Below are positions 1 through 9,043 of a stretch of 59,162 nt of DNA, one piece after another. Source of the stretch: Halomonas lysinitropha (GTDB lineage Bacteria > Pseudomonadota > Gammaproteobacteria > Pseudomonadales > Halomonadaceae); contig NZ_CABVOU010000044.1 in NCBI RefSeq assembly GCF_902500215.1, positions 3,268 to 62,429 on the forward strand. Reading direction: 5' to 3'. Position 1 is the first letter of the stretch. The number at the start of each line of letters is the position of its first letter. Both the position numbers and the translations under genes were made by a program. The notes beneath the pieces are model-generated. The model did no database searches and had not been told where the DNA came from. It was given only the letters and a program-made list of their open reading frames with translations.

Positions 1-1362
1 GCCTTCCACCTCCGTCGTGGCCGGGTCATCCTCACCGATGGTGTCAGCATCCTGGGTGGTCAGGCTCGGTGCATCGAACGTCGTGTCCTCTGTGACAGTC
101 ACCGTCGGACCGTCATCATCAAACTGGAGCGTAATGGGATCGACATCGGTCTCCACATTGACATCGCCAATCGAAATACCACCGATATTCCAGCTGACGT
201 TGGAACCTTCAGGCTCCCCGTTCTCGACGATGAAGCGGTTATGGCTTTCTTCGGTCTGGAAGGTAATGGTATCGTTGTTCTTGATGCCCTCGATAACTGC
301 GGTGAATCCGTCATTCCCTAAACTCCAACTCCAGGAGGAAACACCCTCGACCCAAGACTCACCGTTGACTTTGACTTCGGTAATCTCAACTTTTTGATCG
401 TCGTTATCTTCAATACCCGGAATAAAGGCTCCACCAGTTTCCTGTTCAGTCGTGTAGGTTGTAATAACAACCTTCGACTCGGCCTTCGGTGGGGTGAACT
501 TTACCAGTGTCACTGAGGCTTCAGTTGCGGTCTGTAGCGAGTCGAAATCGATATTGCCATCATCCTTGGCTTCGGTCGAGGTCAGGTCCGGCACCAGGTA
601 GTTCGAATTCATTCCCTTGACATAGGTGACCACCAAGGACTCACCGGGGTCAACGTTCTGGTTATTGGTACCAAGCGAGGTAGTGTTGGCCTGGCTGCTA
701 TTGACAGTATCGTCTACGGTGCGGCCAGTCACCACGATGGAGACAGCTTCATCTTCTTCTTCTGGAGTTTGTGGGAAGTTAGTAGGGTTGGTGAACGCCA
801 TAAAGGCGTTCTGTCCCGCGGGAGCACCGGCGAAGTCGAAGTCGATATCCTCCTGGGCGCTGACCTCCACATAGAGCCCGGCGAGCGTAAAGGCATCATC
901 GTCACTTGTGGTGTCGCTATGCTCCACAGGCAGGTAGCTCAGGAGATAGACGTCGTAAGAGGTGCTGGAGGCACCCTCCACGATAACTGCGATAAAGGCA
1001 GTAACAGTACCTGAATCGGTCTGGATGGTACCGGTTAGCACAGTGCCGTCATCGCTGATGCTAAGTTCCACTTCCTTATATTCACCAGAATTAGGATCTT
1101 TAGCCTTCATTTTTGATTCATTATATTCATCTAGATTCACCACCCAGCCGATATCTGTCACCTCTTTCGAGGTATTTATCACACCCTCCTTCTTGGCAAG
1201 GTTTTCGGGCTCAGCGAAGTTATATCCAGGGAAAAGAGTTTCCCAATCCTCCTCAATAGGTATTTCATCCTTGCCATCGCTTTCTCCCTGAACGCCATCG
1301 GTCTCATCGATAATTATCGGATCCGTGATGATCCCCAGGAGCTCTTCATTCATGGTTGACAT
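1..1362 (-). CDS. N-terminal part of a large repeat-containing type I secreted protein (RTX/adhesin-like), runs off the left edge
   Basis: The minus-strand frame is open for 454 codons from ATG at 1362 to the window edge, with a GGGGAG ribosome site just upstream. The protein starts MSTMNEELLGI, is very acidic and rich in Thr, Ser, Val and Asp, and has no Sec signal peptide. Near residues 420-435 it reads LQFDDDGPTVTV, a phrase typical of the repeat units of large type I secreted proteins (T1SS-143/DUF5801/VCBS type). Such proteins carry many repeats and a C-terminal secretion signal, which would lie outside this window. The exporter, adaptor and a CsgD-like regulator lie directly upstream on the same strand, which supports a secreted adhesin or matrix protein. 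There is no proof of adhesin activity. Confidence 0.75.
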   Translation of the reverse strand, partial: MSTMNEELLGIITDPIIIDETDGVQGESDGKDEIPIEEDWETLFPGYNFAEPENLAKKEGVINTSKEVTDIGWVVNLDEYNESKMKAKDPNSGEYKEVELSISDDGTVLTGTIQTDSGTVTAFIAVIVEGASSTSYDVYLLSYLPVEHSDTTSDDDAFTLAGLYVEVSAQEDIDFDFAGAPAGQNAFMAFTNPTNFPQTPEEEDEAVSIVVTGRTVDDTVNSSQANTTSLGTNNQNVDPGESLVVTYVKGMNSNYLVPDLTSTEAKDDGNIDFDSLQTATEASVTLVKFTPPKAESKVVITTYTTEQETGGAFIPGIEDNDDQKVEITEVKVNGESWVEGVSSWSWSLGNDGFTAVIEGIKNNDTITFQTEESHNRFIVENGEPEGSNVSWNIGGISIGDVNVETDVDPITLQFDDDGPTVTVTEDTTFDAPSLTTQDADTIGEDDPATTEVEG

Positions 1363-1717
1363 GACACTTCTCCCCTTGACCGCTCTTTCGCTATAAGTGC
1401 CTGGCCCGATGCCAGGCTGGTGACTCCCCGAAGGAAAGTGCACCTCCACTATCACGATAGCCCCGCCCCCGCTGGTGACATCCCCAGATTCCTGGCCTCG
1501 TGGGGGCGGTTTATTCCCTACACACGGCGTCAAGAAACCCATCCTGCCAGGCTGAGAAAAGCCGGTAGAAAACCGGCATCAGCAGGGGGGAGAAATTCAT
1601 AGGGAGAGGATGAGATTCCTCATCCCCCTGACATGAGGCATCTCATGCTGCCAACGGCCGGACAAGCCAGCGCCGGGTCGATGGCGACCCGGCGCTGGCA
1701 TGCGCAGAAGGCGTGGA
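1363..1717. other. Intergenic region between the CsgD-like regulator and the large secreted protein
   Basis: No convincing gene is seen in these 355 bases. The stretch holds the leader of the repeat protein (start at 1362), short inverted repeats around 1606-1625 and 1632-1650, and a strong hairpin at 1666-1699, listed separately. A promoter for the secreted protein is expected here because the hairpin would separate it from the upstream exporter genes, but no clear -10/-35 pair could be assigned by eye. Confidence 0.5.
1666..1699 (-). terminator. Strong hairpin after the CsgD-like gene
   Basis: A perfect 15-bp inverted repeat (GCCAGCGCCGGGTCG and its complement) surrounds a 4-base loop. It lies 19 bases after the stop of the regulator gene. 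A T-run is poor on either side, so it may be a terminator, an attenuator or an RNA-stabilising element that uncouples exporter and substrate expression. Confidence 0.6.
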
Positions 1718-2404
1718 TCAGTGCGGCGTCAGGTAGCGCGGGAGTGGGTGGGGCTCCAACGGCGGGGGCGGACCCAGGTGGTTACGGGCCCAGTCGGCGG
1801 CCTGACAGCGGGTGTGTACGCCGATCTTCTTAAAGATGTTATAGAGGTGCGACTTCACGGTGTGCTCGCTGACGAAGAGATGGTCGGCGATACGTGCATT
1901 GGTGACCCCAAGGCTCAGCAAACCAAGGATCTCGATCTCGCGGTGGGTCAACCCGCAGCTTGGACGGTAGAGGTTCACCTGGCGATCGCGGTAGCGCTCC
2001 AACAGGCGCGCCATCAGCGAGCGCGAGAGCCAGGGCTGGCTCTTTCCCACGAGAGTTTCCACGCCCTTGCAGATCAGCTCCAGGCTATCTCGACGGTAGA
2101 AGACTCCCTGCAGGGAGAGCCCGGCGAGCAGGTCGGCGGCGTGTGCCTCGTCGCGGAGGTTGAAGGCGGCCAGCACCGCACCGGGCTGCCCCTCGGCCCG
2201 GCGCTCCCAGGCTTGCAGGTCGGCCTCGTCCAGGTGGTCGACATCCAGCAACAGCAAGACACTACCCGGCGAGCGCGGCGGGGAGTCCCCGGGTGCCTGG
2301 ATATCGACCAGGCACCCCAACTGGCGGTGCAAGTAGTCGCCGAACAGCTGCGCCTGGGCGGTAAGCTCCGTCACCAGCAGGATCAGGGTGGTATCCGGTT
2401 CCAA
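1718..2404 (-). CDS. CsgD-like LuxR-family transcriptional regulator
   Basis: This is a predicted DNA-binding regulator of 228 residues. The C-terminal part (about residues 150-215) is a LuxR helix-turn-helix. LTHREIEILGLLSLG, SEHTVKSHLYNIFKKIGV and the following QAADWARNHL closely resemble CsgD of E. coli, the master regulator of curli and cellulose. The N-terminal half resembles the CsgD pseudo-receiver domain in length but lacks an obvious phosphorylation site. The start is TTG at 2404, directly behind a very strong AAGGAGGT site. The gene follows the exporter and adaptor genes and precedes the large repeat protein, so it probably controls surface or matrix protein export. The similarity call is from memory of the CsgD sequence. 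Confidence 0.8.
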   Translation of the reverse strand: MEPDTTLILLVTELTAQAQLFGDYLHRQLGCLVDIQAPGDSPPRSPGSVLLLLDVDHLDEADLQAWERRAEGQPGAVLAAFNLRDEAHAADLLAGLSLQGVFYRRDSLELICKGVETLVGKSQPWLSRSLMARLLERYRDRQVNLYRPSCGLTHREIEILGLLSLGVTNARIADHLFVSEHTVKSHLYNIFKKIGVHTRCQAADWARNHLGPPPPLEPHPLPRYLTPH

Positions 2405-2456
2405 TTGACCTCCTTCCCGGCGGCAAGCAGGTTAGGTGCTGGAGAAAACGGCATGT

Positions 2457-3845
2457 TCACTCCTCCCGAATGGCCCGCGCCAGGATGTCCTGGACGGGCT
2501 TGGTGATGTAGCTGGCGAAGGTGCGCTCTCCGGTGTGGATCATCACCTCGGCGGGCATGCCGGCTAGCAGCTGCATCTGCTCGCTGACCTTGTCGCGCTC
2601 TTCGTCTCGCACGCGCAGGCGCACCCGGTAGAAGCGCACGCCCGTGGCCTCGTCCTGCTGACTGTCGGCACTGACGAAGATCACCTCCGCGGCGATGATA
2701 TCGGTACTGCGCTGATTGAAGGCGGTAAAGCGAATCTCCGCGGACTGGCCGGGATGCAGGCGGTTGATGTCGCGATCGACCACCCGGGCCTCGACCAGGA
2801 AGCGGCCGTCGGCGGGCACGATATCCAGCAGCGTGTCGCCGGGGCGAACCACGTCGCCCACCGAGTGCACCCGACGCTCCACCACAATGCCCGCCACCGG
2901 GGCAGTAAGGGTGGTTCGCGCCATCTGGTCGGCCAGGGCGTTGATGCGCTCCTCGGCCTCGGTGACGCTGACCTGTGTCTGACGCAGCTCCTCCCCCAGA
3001 TCGCGATAGAACTCCTGCTGGCGGATCTCGCGCTGCATGCGGCTCTCGCTGACCTGGGAACCCAGGCGGGCAATATCGGAGCGATAGCCGGCGACCTCGC
3101 GGGAGAGCTCGAGCAGATCACGCTCCACCTCGCGCAGCCGCTGATTGCTGACCATGCCCTTCCTGAACAGGCCGCGCAGGTCGTTGGCCTCGCCGCGCAG
3201 CGAAGCCAACTCCTGCTCCCCGAAGCGGACCATCTCCGCGAGACCTTCACTCTGCTGCTCGAGCTGGGTGGCCTGCTCGTCGAGGGCCTCGAGGGTGCCG
3301 CGCAGCGACGCTCGGCGCGCCTGGAACAGCGCCTGCTGCACGGCGAGCATCTCCTGTACCCGGACCAGGCCGCTGTCGAGCAGCTGGGCGGGGAAGGTGA
3401 GCGTCTCGTCGCCGCGCTGTTCGGCGAGAAGGCGCAGCTCGGTGGCTCTGCCCACCAGATACTGGGCGCGCACGATCTGCAACTGGGCGCGTACCCGGGT
3501 GTCATCGATCACCACGAGCGGCTGCCCGGCCTCCACGTGGTCACCATCCTCGACCAGGATCTCGCGCACGACGCCGCCCTCCAGGTGCTGGACCGAGCGG
3601 CGGAAGGACTCCACCGTCACATGACCGGGGGCGACCACAGCCACCGCCAGGCTGGCGGTGAAGGCCCAGCCGCTGAAACCACCCAGTGCCAGCAGCAGCA
3701 CCAGCATGCCCAGGCGCTGGTAGCGGCGACTGTTGACCGGTACCTGCACCGAATACTCGCCCTCCAAGGTGGCGGGGCCGCTCGGTTCCGCGGCTAACCG
3801 GGGCACCCTGCCCGGCCCGTCGGAGGTATCAACCAGCCTGTTCAT
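2457..3845 (-). CDS. Type I secretion membrane fusion protein, HlyD family
   Basis: The 462-residue protein is the periplasmic adaptor that links an inner-membrane ABC exporter to a TolC-type outer-membrane channel. It has a short cytoplasmic N-terminus, one membrane segment near residues 45-70 (LGMLVLLLALGGFSGWAF), a lipoyl/biotinyl-like half around residues 75-115, a long alpha-helical hairpin rich in Glu, Gln and Arg (about 120-290), and the second lipoyl half with the typical LTAPVAGIV motif. Length fits PrtE/HlyD adaptors. Its start overlaps the end of the ABC exporter gene by 17 bases, which shows translational coupling. Confidence 0.92.
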   Translation of the reverse strand: MNRLVDTSDGPGRVPRLAAEPSGPATLEGEYSVQVPVNSRRYQRLGMLVLLLALGGFSGWAFTASLAVAVVAPGHVTVESFRRSVQHLEGGVVREILVEDGDHVEAGQPLVVIDDTRVRAQLQIVRAQYLVGRATELRLLAEQRGDETLTFPAQLLDSGLVRVQEMLAVQQALFQARRASLRGTLEALDEQATQLEQQSEGLAEMVRFGEQELASLRGEANDLRGLFRKGMVSNQRLREVERDLLELSREVAGYRSDIARLGSQVSESRMQREIRQQEFYRDLGEELRQTQVSVTEAEERINALADQMARTTLTAPVAGIVVERRVHSVGDVVRPGDTLLDIVPADGRFLVEARVVDRDINRLHPGQSAEIRFTAFNQRSTDIIAAEVIFVSADSQQDEATGVRFYRVRLRVRDEERDKVSEQMQLLAGMPAEVMIHTGERTFASYITKPVQDILARAIREE

Positions 3846-5619
3846 TGGCTTCCTCTCCCCTGGCCGGCGCCACCGGCTGGCCGGCGACCACCGTGGCCAT
3901 CCGCGCCCGGGCCGCCTGGCCGTCGGCCTGGGCGGCGGTGGCCTTGCAGGCCAGGCTCGCGATCACCTCGGCGGTAGGTGCGAACAGCTGGATCTGCCCG
4001 TCACGCAGCATCAGCAACTTGTCCATGCCCTTGAGCAGGTGGGTGCGATGACTGATCACGAACAGTGTCACGCCCTCGCGCTTGAGCGTGGCGAGTGCCG
4101 CACGCAGGGCATATTCGCCACGATCGTCAAGGCTGGCATTGGGCTCGTCGAGCACCACCAGCACCGGATTGCCATAGAGCGCCCGGGCCAGGCCGATGCG
4201 CTGACGCTGGCCGCCGGAAAGCCCGGCCCCGCCGGGGCCGATCAGGGTGTCGTAGCCCTCGGGCAGGGCCAGCACCATCTCGTGCACCCCGGCCTTGCGC
4301 GCGGCGGCCACCACCGCCTGGGTATCCACCTCGCCGAAGCGGGCGATGTTCTCGGCCACGCTGCCCTCGAACAGTTCGATATCCTGGGGCAGGTAACCAA
4401 CATGGGGGCCGAGCTCATCCCGGTTCCAGAGTGCGATATCGGCGCCGTCGAGGCGCGCCGTGCCGACGAGCGGCGGCCAGATACCCAGCAGTACCCGGGC
4501 CAGGCTCGACTTGCCCGCGGCACTGGGGCCGATGATGCCGATGTGTTCGCCTGGCGCTACCGCCAGCTGGATGCCGCGCAGCGTGGGGGTGCGGCTGCCG
4601 GGGGGTGCCGCGGCCACCCCCTCCACCACCATCTCGCCACGCGGGGCCGGTAGCGACATCCGCTCCTGGTCGTCGGGGATCTTTCTGAGCAGGGTGTCGA
4701 GGCGGTCATAGGCGCCCCGTGCCGAGACAACACTCTTCCAGGAGCCGATAACGCGGTCGATGGGGGCCAAGGCCCGCCCCATGATGATAGAGCCGGCGAT
4801 CATCATGCCCGGGGTGAGTTCGCCACGCAGCACTAGCCAGGCGCCAAGGCCCAGGATCAGCGACTGGGCGAGCAGGCGCAGTACCTTGGAGAGGTTGCCA
4901 AGCGTACCGCTGCGGTCGTTGGCCTGGGACATGCCCGCCAGAAAACGATGATGGCGCAGTGACCAGCGCGCCATAATGTCCGGCAGCATGCCCATGGCAT
5001 GCAATACCTCGGCATTGCGCAGGTTGGAGACGACCTGCTCGCGGGCCTTGATCTGCTCTCCCTGGGCCTCCGCCAGCAATGGCTGGGTGCTCTTCTCGCT
5101 GGCCACCGCCAACACCAGCAACATCAGCGCCGAGGCGGTGGCGAAGAGCCCCAGCCAGGGATGGAACAGGAACAGCACCGCCAGGAAGATCGGTACCCAG
5201 GGAGTATCGAACAGTGCCACCAGGCCGTTGCCGGAGAGAAATTGGCGCAGATTGGCAAGGTCGTCGAGGGGCTGGGATGAGCCGCTGCCCTCGCTGATCA
5301 GGCTACGGCGAAACATGGCGCGATAGAGTCGGCCGTTGAGCAGGGTGTCGAGCCGGTTACCGATGCGCACCAGAATCCGCGAACGAACGACTTCAAGTAG
5401 CCCCATGATGGCAAAGAGAAAGACCACGACCAGGGTCAGCATCAAGAGGGTGTCGGGACTCTGGGTCGAGAGGACCCGGTCGTAGACCTGGAGCATGTAG
5501 ATGGCGGGCACCAGCATCAGCAAGTTGATGAACAGGCTGAAGAATCCCACCGAGGCGAAGGCTTCACGACATAGACGCACGGCCCGTTGCAGGTCCGTTC
5601 TTTCCCCTTTGGCATTCAT
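3829..5619 (-). CDS. Type I secretion ABC exporter (permease/ATPase), PrtD type
   Basis: The 596-residue half-transporter couples ATP hydrolysis to export of a C-terminally signalled substrate. The N-terminal half (about residues 20-310) is the ABC membrane domain. The C-terminal half carries Walker A (GPSAAGKSS), the signature LSGGQRQRIGLARAL and Walker B (VLVVLDEPN), with the H-loop in FVISHR. Length matches PrtD/HasD exporters. It lacks the extra 120-residue N-terminal C39-like domain found in exporters of LapA-type adhesins and of haemolysin. It is the first gene of the minus-strand export operon, followed by HlyD and the CsgD-like regulator. No dedicated outer-membrane channel is in this operon. 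Confidence 0.93.
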   Translation of the reverse strand: MNAKGERTDLQRAVRLCREAFASVGFFSLFINLLMLVPAIYMLQVYDRVLSTQSPDTLLMLTLVVVFLFAIMGLLEVVRSRILVRIGNRLDTLLNGRLYRAMFRRSLISEGSGSSQPLDDLANLRQFLSGNGLVALFDTPWVPIFLAVLFLFHPWLGLFATASALMLLVLAVASEKSTQPLLAEAQGEQIKAREQVVSNLRNAEVLHAMGMLPDIMARWSLRHHRFLAGMSQANDRSGTLGNLSKVLRLLAQSLILGLGAWLVLRGELTPGMMIAGSIIMGRALAPIDRVIGSWKSVVSARGAYDRLDTLLRKIPDDQERMSLPAPRGEMVVEGVAAAPPGSRTPTLRGIQLAVAPGEHIGIIGPSAAGKSSLARVLLGIWPPLVGTARLDGADIALWNRDELGPHVGYLPQDIELFEGSVAENIARFGEVDTQAVVAAARKAGVHEMVLALPEGYDTLIGPGGAGLSGGQRQRIGLARALYGNPVLVVLDEPNASLDDRGEYALRAALATLKREGVTLFVISHRTHLLKGMDKLLMLRDGQIQLFAPTAEVIASLACKATAAQADGQAARARMATVVAGQPVAPARGEEANEQAG

Positions 5620-5765
5620 TGGAGTTCACCGGGGCGAGGCTGGGCTCGAGTTGGGTGTGGCGTTTTGTGCCAGTAACGGGACAACTCATCTTAAGATAGC
5701 CTCGGCTCGACCAGTGCTCCAGATATTTTCACAATCGATATCCCACCCGTCTCCTTGATCGAGAA

Positions 5766-5789
5766 AGGGCCGGGATCACTCCCGGCCCT
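5766..5789. terminator. Rho-independent-like hairpin after the RND efflux operon
   Basis: A perfect 10-bp stem (AGGGCCGGGA and complement) has a TCAC loop and is followed on the minus strand by TTTCTCG. It lies 75 bases past the stop of the RND pump gene and before the promoter region of the exporter operon, so it probably ends the efflux transcript. Confidence 0.65.
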
Positions 5790-5863
5790 CTGACACCCTT
5801 ACCAGTAAATCGCCTTATTCCTAGAAGAGTAAAACCAGGAGCCAGCTTTGTGGGCATTCAATA

Positions 5864-8800
5864 CTAGTCAGCCTTGGCAACCCGTTGTTGCTCGACACCA
5901 CCCCCGTGCATCTTGCGACGAAGCCAGTCGGAGATCACCGCGATCATGGCGTAGAAGCTCGGCACGAAGAAGCTGCCCAGCACGGCCACCGTGGCCATGC
6001 CCACCGCCACGGTAGTGCCGATATGGTGACTGCTGGTCGCACTTGCGCCGGTGGCCAGTGCCAGCGGCAGGGTGCCGAAGATGAACGCCAAGGAGGTCAT
6101 CACGATGGGCCTGAAGCGAAGCTGGGCCGCCGTGATGGCCGCTTCGCGGATCGACTGGCCCTGCTCCTTGCGCTGCAGCTCGGCAAACTCGACGATCAGG
6201 ATGGCGTTCTTGGCAGCCAGCCCCACCACGACCAGCATGCCGATCTCCACGTAGACGCTGGTGTCGAGCCCGCGCAGCACGATGCCGCCGATGCCACCCA
6301 GGAAGGCGAACGGCGTCGCGGTAAGGACGGCCAGCGGCAGCGACCAGCTTTCGTACTGGGCCGCCAGGATCAGGAAGACCATCAGCAGGCCGAAGACGAT
6401 GGCCAGAGTGGCGGTACTGCCCATCTGGGTCTCCTGATAGGCGGTGCCGGTCCAGCCCATTCCCCAGTTTTCACCCAGGGTCTCCTGGACGATCTCCTCC
6501 ATGGCGGCGACCGCCTGGCCGGAGCTGTAGCCCGGTGCCGGGCCGCCCTGGAACTGGGCCCCCAGGTAGACCCCGAAACGCGACACCACCGCCGGCTTGG
6601 CCTGACGCTCGAGCGTCACGAACTCCGAGAGCGGGATCCGCTCGCCGTTGCCGCCGCGCACATAGACGCTGGCGATGTCGTCCGGCGTCCTGCGAAATTC
6701 ATCCTCGTTCTGGAGGTAGACCTGGAAGTTGCGGTTCTGGTAACTGAAGTAGTTGACGAAGCCGTTGCCGAAGGTATTCGACATGGTGGCATAGAGATCC
6801 GGCAGCGCCACGCCGTAGCTCAGAGCCTTCTGCTGGTCGATCTCGGCCCGGTAGCCCGGCACATTGACGTTGAAGGTGGTGAACACTCGCTGCAGCGCTG
6901 GATTCTCACCTGCCGCCTGCATCACCTGCATCGATGCCTGGAAAAGCTCCTGGGAAGAGACGCCCTCGAAGGATTGCAGGTAGCCGGTGAACCCCCCGGT
7001 GGTGGAGAGCCCCATGATCGGCGGCATGTTGAAGGCCATGGCCGAGCCGCCAGGGGTCTGGGCGCCAAGCTGCATGATCTGACCGACCAGCTCGCTGGCG
7101 GTCAGGTCGCGCTCGCTCCAGGGTTTCAGGTTGATGAACATCACGCCGCGGGCGGTGTTGACCGCGCTGGAGAGGATATCGTAGCCCGCCACAGCAGAGC
7201 TGTACTCGACGCCATCGATCTCCTCGATCTGGGTGCTCAGCTCGGCCATGTAGTCCTGGGTGCGTGCCAAGGAGGCGGAGTCCGGCAGCTGTATGCTGGC
7301 CAGCACGATGCCCTGGTCGGTCTCCGGCACCAGGGTCGAGGGGGTATTCTGGTAGAGCCACCAGGCCCCACCGATCACCAGGGCGGTGAGCAGCAGCGCC
7401 AGGCCCCAGAAGCGCACCAGCACCTTGACCACCCACATGTAGCCGGCGGTGATGGCGGCAAAGAGGCGATCGAAAAGGCGCAGCGGCGTATTGATGGCGC
7501 GCCGGAACCTGGTTTCGTTGCCGTTAATCGGCTTGTGCTTGATGAAGATCGCCGAGAGCGCCGGGGTGAAGGTCAGCGCCATCAGTGCCGAGAACGCCAC
7601 CGAAATGGCCACCGTAAGCGCAAACTGCTGGTAGATCTGGCCGGTGAAACCGCCCAGGAAGGCCACGGGCACGAAGACGGCCGCCATGATCAATGACGTG
7701 GCGATGACCGGCCCCCCCACTTCCTTCATGGCGCGAACCGTGGCCTGGGTGACGCTGATCTCCTCGTCCTCGCTGAGCACCCGTTCGACGTTCTCCACCA
7801 CCAGGATGGCGTCGTCCACCACGATGCCGATGGAGAGCACCAGGGCGAACAGCGTCAAGAGGTTGATGGAGAAGCCGAACACGAAGAAACCGGCGAAGGT
7901 GGCGAGTACCGAGACCGGTACCACCGACATGGCGATCACCGTGAAGCGCCAGTTCTGCAGGAAGATGAACAGGATGACGCCGACGATCAGGAAGGCCTCG
8001 ATGAACACCTTGGTCACGGTGTTGACGGAGGCATCGATGAACAGGGTGGTGTCGTAGGGCACCACCTGCTCGAGTCCGGGCGGAAAACGCCCCTCCAGCT
8101 CGGCCATGGTCTCCTTGACCGCCGCGGCCGTTTCCAGGGCATTGGCCCCGGGCTGCTGGTTGATGATGATCGGCGACATGGGCGCGCCGTTCAGACGCGC
8201 ATCCACACCGTAGAAGGAAGCACCGAGTTCGATGCGCGCCACGTCATTCAGGCGCAGCGCCGAGCCGTCAGGGTTGGTGCGCAGGAAGATCTCGCGAAAG
8301 TCATCGACATCGCTGAGCCGCCCCCCCGCCGTGATGGTATAGCTGAAGGCGCGCGGGTTGCTCTGGGGCGTCATCGCCAGGCTGCCCGCCGGCACCTCGG
8401 TGTTCTGTGCGCGTATGGCGGCGGCCACCTCGGTAGGTGTCAGGTCGTACTGGGCCAGCTTGTCGGGGTCCATCCAGATGCGCATGGCAAACTCGCCACC
8501 CCCGAGCACCTCGGCATTGCCGACGCCGGGTACCTGGCGCAGCTCGTCGAGAATGTTGAGGGTCGCGTAGTTCTGCATGTAGATGTTGTTGTAGTCGCCT
8601 TCGGGCGAGATCAGCGCCACCAGCATCAGGATCGAGCTCGACTGAAGCTCCACCGTCACGCCCTGGGCCTGAACCGCCTCGGGCAGCTGAGACAACGCCC
8701 CCTGAACGCGATTATTGACGTTGATGGTGTTGATGTCGCCTTCAGTACCGATGTTGAAGGCCACGTTCAGGCTCATGGTGCCGTTGTCGGCACTGGTCGA

Positions 8801-9043
8801 GGTCATGTAGAGCATGTCCTCGACGCCATTGATCGCCTCGGCCAGGGGAGCGGCCACCGTCTGGGCGACCGTCTCGGCATCGGCACCGGGGAACTGGGCC
8901 TGCACCGAGACCGTGGGCGGCACCACGCTGGGATACTGTTCGATGGGCAGCACCCTCATGCTCATCACCCCGATCAGCGTCAGGATGATCGCCAGCACCG
9001 AGGCGAAGATCGGCCGCTTGATGAAGAAGTTGGAGAAGTTCAT
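5864..9043 (-). CDS. RND multidrug efflux pump inner-membrane transporter (HAE1/AcrB-MexB family)
   Basis: The 1059-residue protein matches the length of AcrB/MexB-type proton-driven drug pumps. It starts MNFSNFFIKRPIFASV, the usual AcrB-like beginning, has two halves of six membrane helices each with large periplasmic loops, and keeps the proton-relay residues: the paired Asp in IGIVVDDAI of helix 4 and the Lys in GLAAKNAILIVEFAE of helix 10. Substrates cannot be read from the sequence. The start overlaps the stop of the adaptor gene by four bases (ATGA). With the adaptor and TolC-like gene it forms a complete tripartite pump. Confidence 0.95.
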   Translation of the reverse strand: MNFSNFFIKRPIFASVLAIILTLIGVMSMRVLPIEQYPSVVPPTVSVQAQFPGADAETVAQTVAAPLAEAINGVEDMLYMTSTSADNGTMSLNVAFNIGTEGDINTINVNNRVQGALSQLPEAVQAQGVTVELQSSSILMLVALISPEGDYNNIYMQNYATLNILDELRQVPGVGNAEVLGGGEFAMRIWMDPDKLAQYDLTPTEVAAAIRAQNTEVPAGSLAMTPQSNPRAFSYTITAGGRLSDVDDFREIFLRTNPDGSALRLNDVARIELGASFYGVDARLNGAPMSPIIINQQPGANALETAAAVKETMAELEGRFPPGLEQVVPYDTTLFIDASVNTVTKVFIEAFLIVGVILFIFLQNWRFTVIAMSVVPVSVLATFAGFFVFGFSINLLTLFALVLSIGIVVDDAILVVENVERVLSEDEEISVTQATVRAMKEVGGPVIATSLIMAAVFVPVAFLGGFTGQIYQQFALTVAISVAFSALMALTFTPALSAIFIKHKPINGNETRFRRAINTPLRLFDRLFAAITAGYMWVVKVLVRFWGLALLLTALVIGGAWWLYQNTPSTLVPETDQGIVLASIQLPDSASLARTQDYMAELSTQIEEIDGVEYSSAVAGYDILSSAVNTARGVMFINLKPWSERDLTASELVGQIMQLGAQTPGGSAMAFNMPPIMGLSTTGGFTGYLQSFEGVSSQELFQASMQVMQAAGENPALQRVFTTFNVNVPGYRAEIDQQKALSYGVALPDLYATMSNTFGNGFVNYFSYQNRNFQVYLQNEDEFRRTPDDIASVYVRGGNGERIPLSEFVTLERQAKPAVVSRFGVYLGAQFQGGPAPGYSSGQAVAAMEEIVQETLGENWGMGWTGTAYQETQMGSTATLAIVFGLLMVFLILAAQYESWSLPLAVLTATPFAFLGGIGGIVLRGLDTSVYVEIGMLVVVGLAAKNAILIVEFAELQRKEQGQSIREAAITAAQLRFRPIVMTSLAFIFGTLPLALATGASATSSHHIGTTVAVGMATVAVLGSFFVPSFYAMIAVISDWLRRKMHGGGVEQQRVAKAD

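Noticed and set aside
1604..1650. Short inverted repeats GGATGAG/CTCATCC and CATGAG/CTCATG
   Set aside because: They are only 6-7 bp and have no defined position relative to a promoter, so they are not listed as separate features.
1700..2506. Long plus-strand open frames over the regulator and adaptor genes
   Set aside because: They mirror the real minus-strand genes in high-GC DNA. Their products are His/Gln-rich without motifs, while the minus strand gives clear CsgD-like and HlyD proteins with ribosome sites.
1..5619. A LapA-type adhesin system (LapABCDG)
   Set aside because: The exporter lacks the C39-like domain of LapB, and there is no LapD/LapG-like gene or di-alanine cleavage site in the visible N-terminus.
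5885..7696. A 603-codon plus-strand open frame inside the RND pump gene
   Set aside because: It is antisense to a complete, motif-bearing AcrB-type gene. The product is full of His, Gly and Gln as expected for antisense of a high-GC gene.
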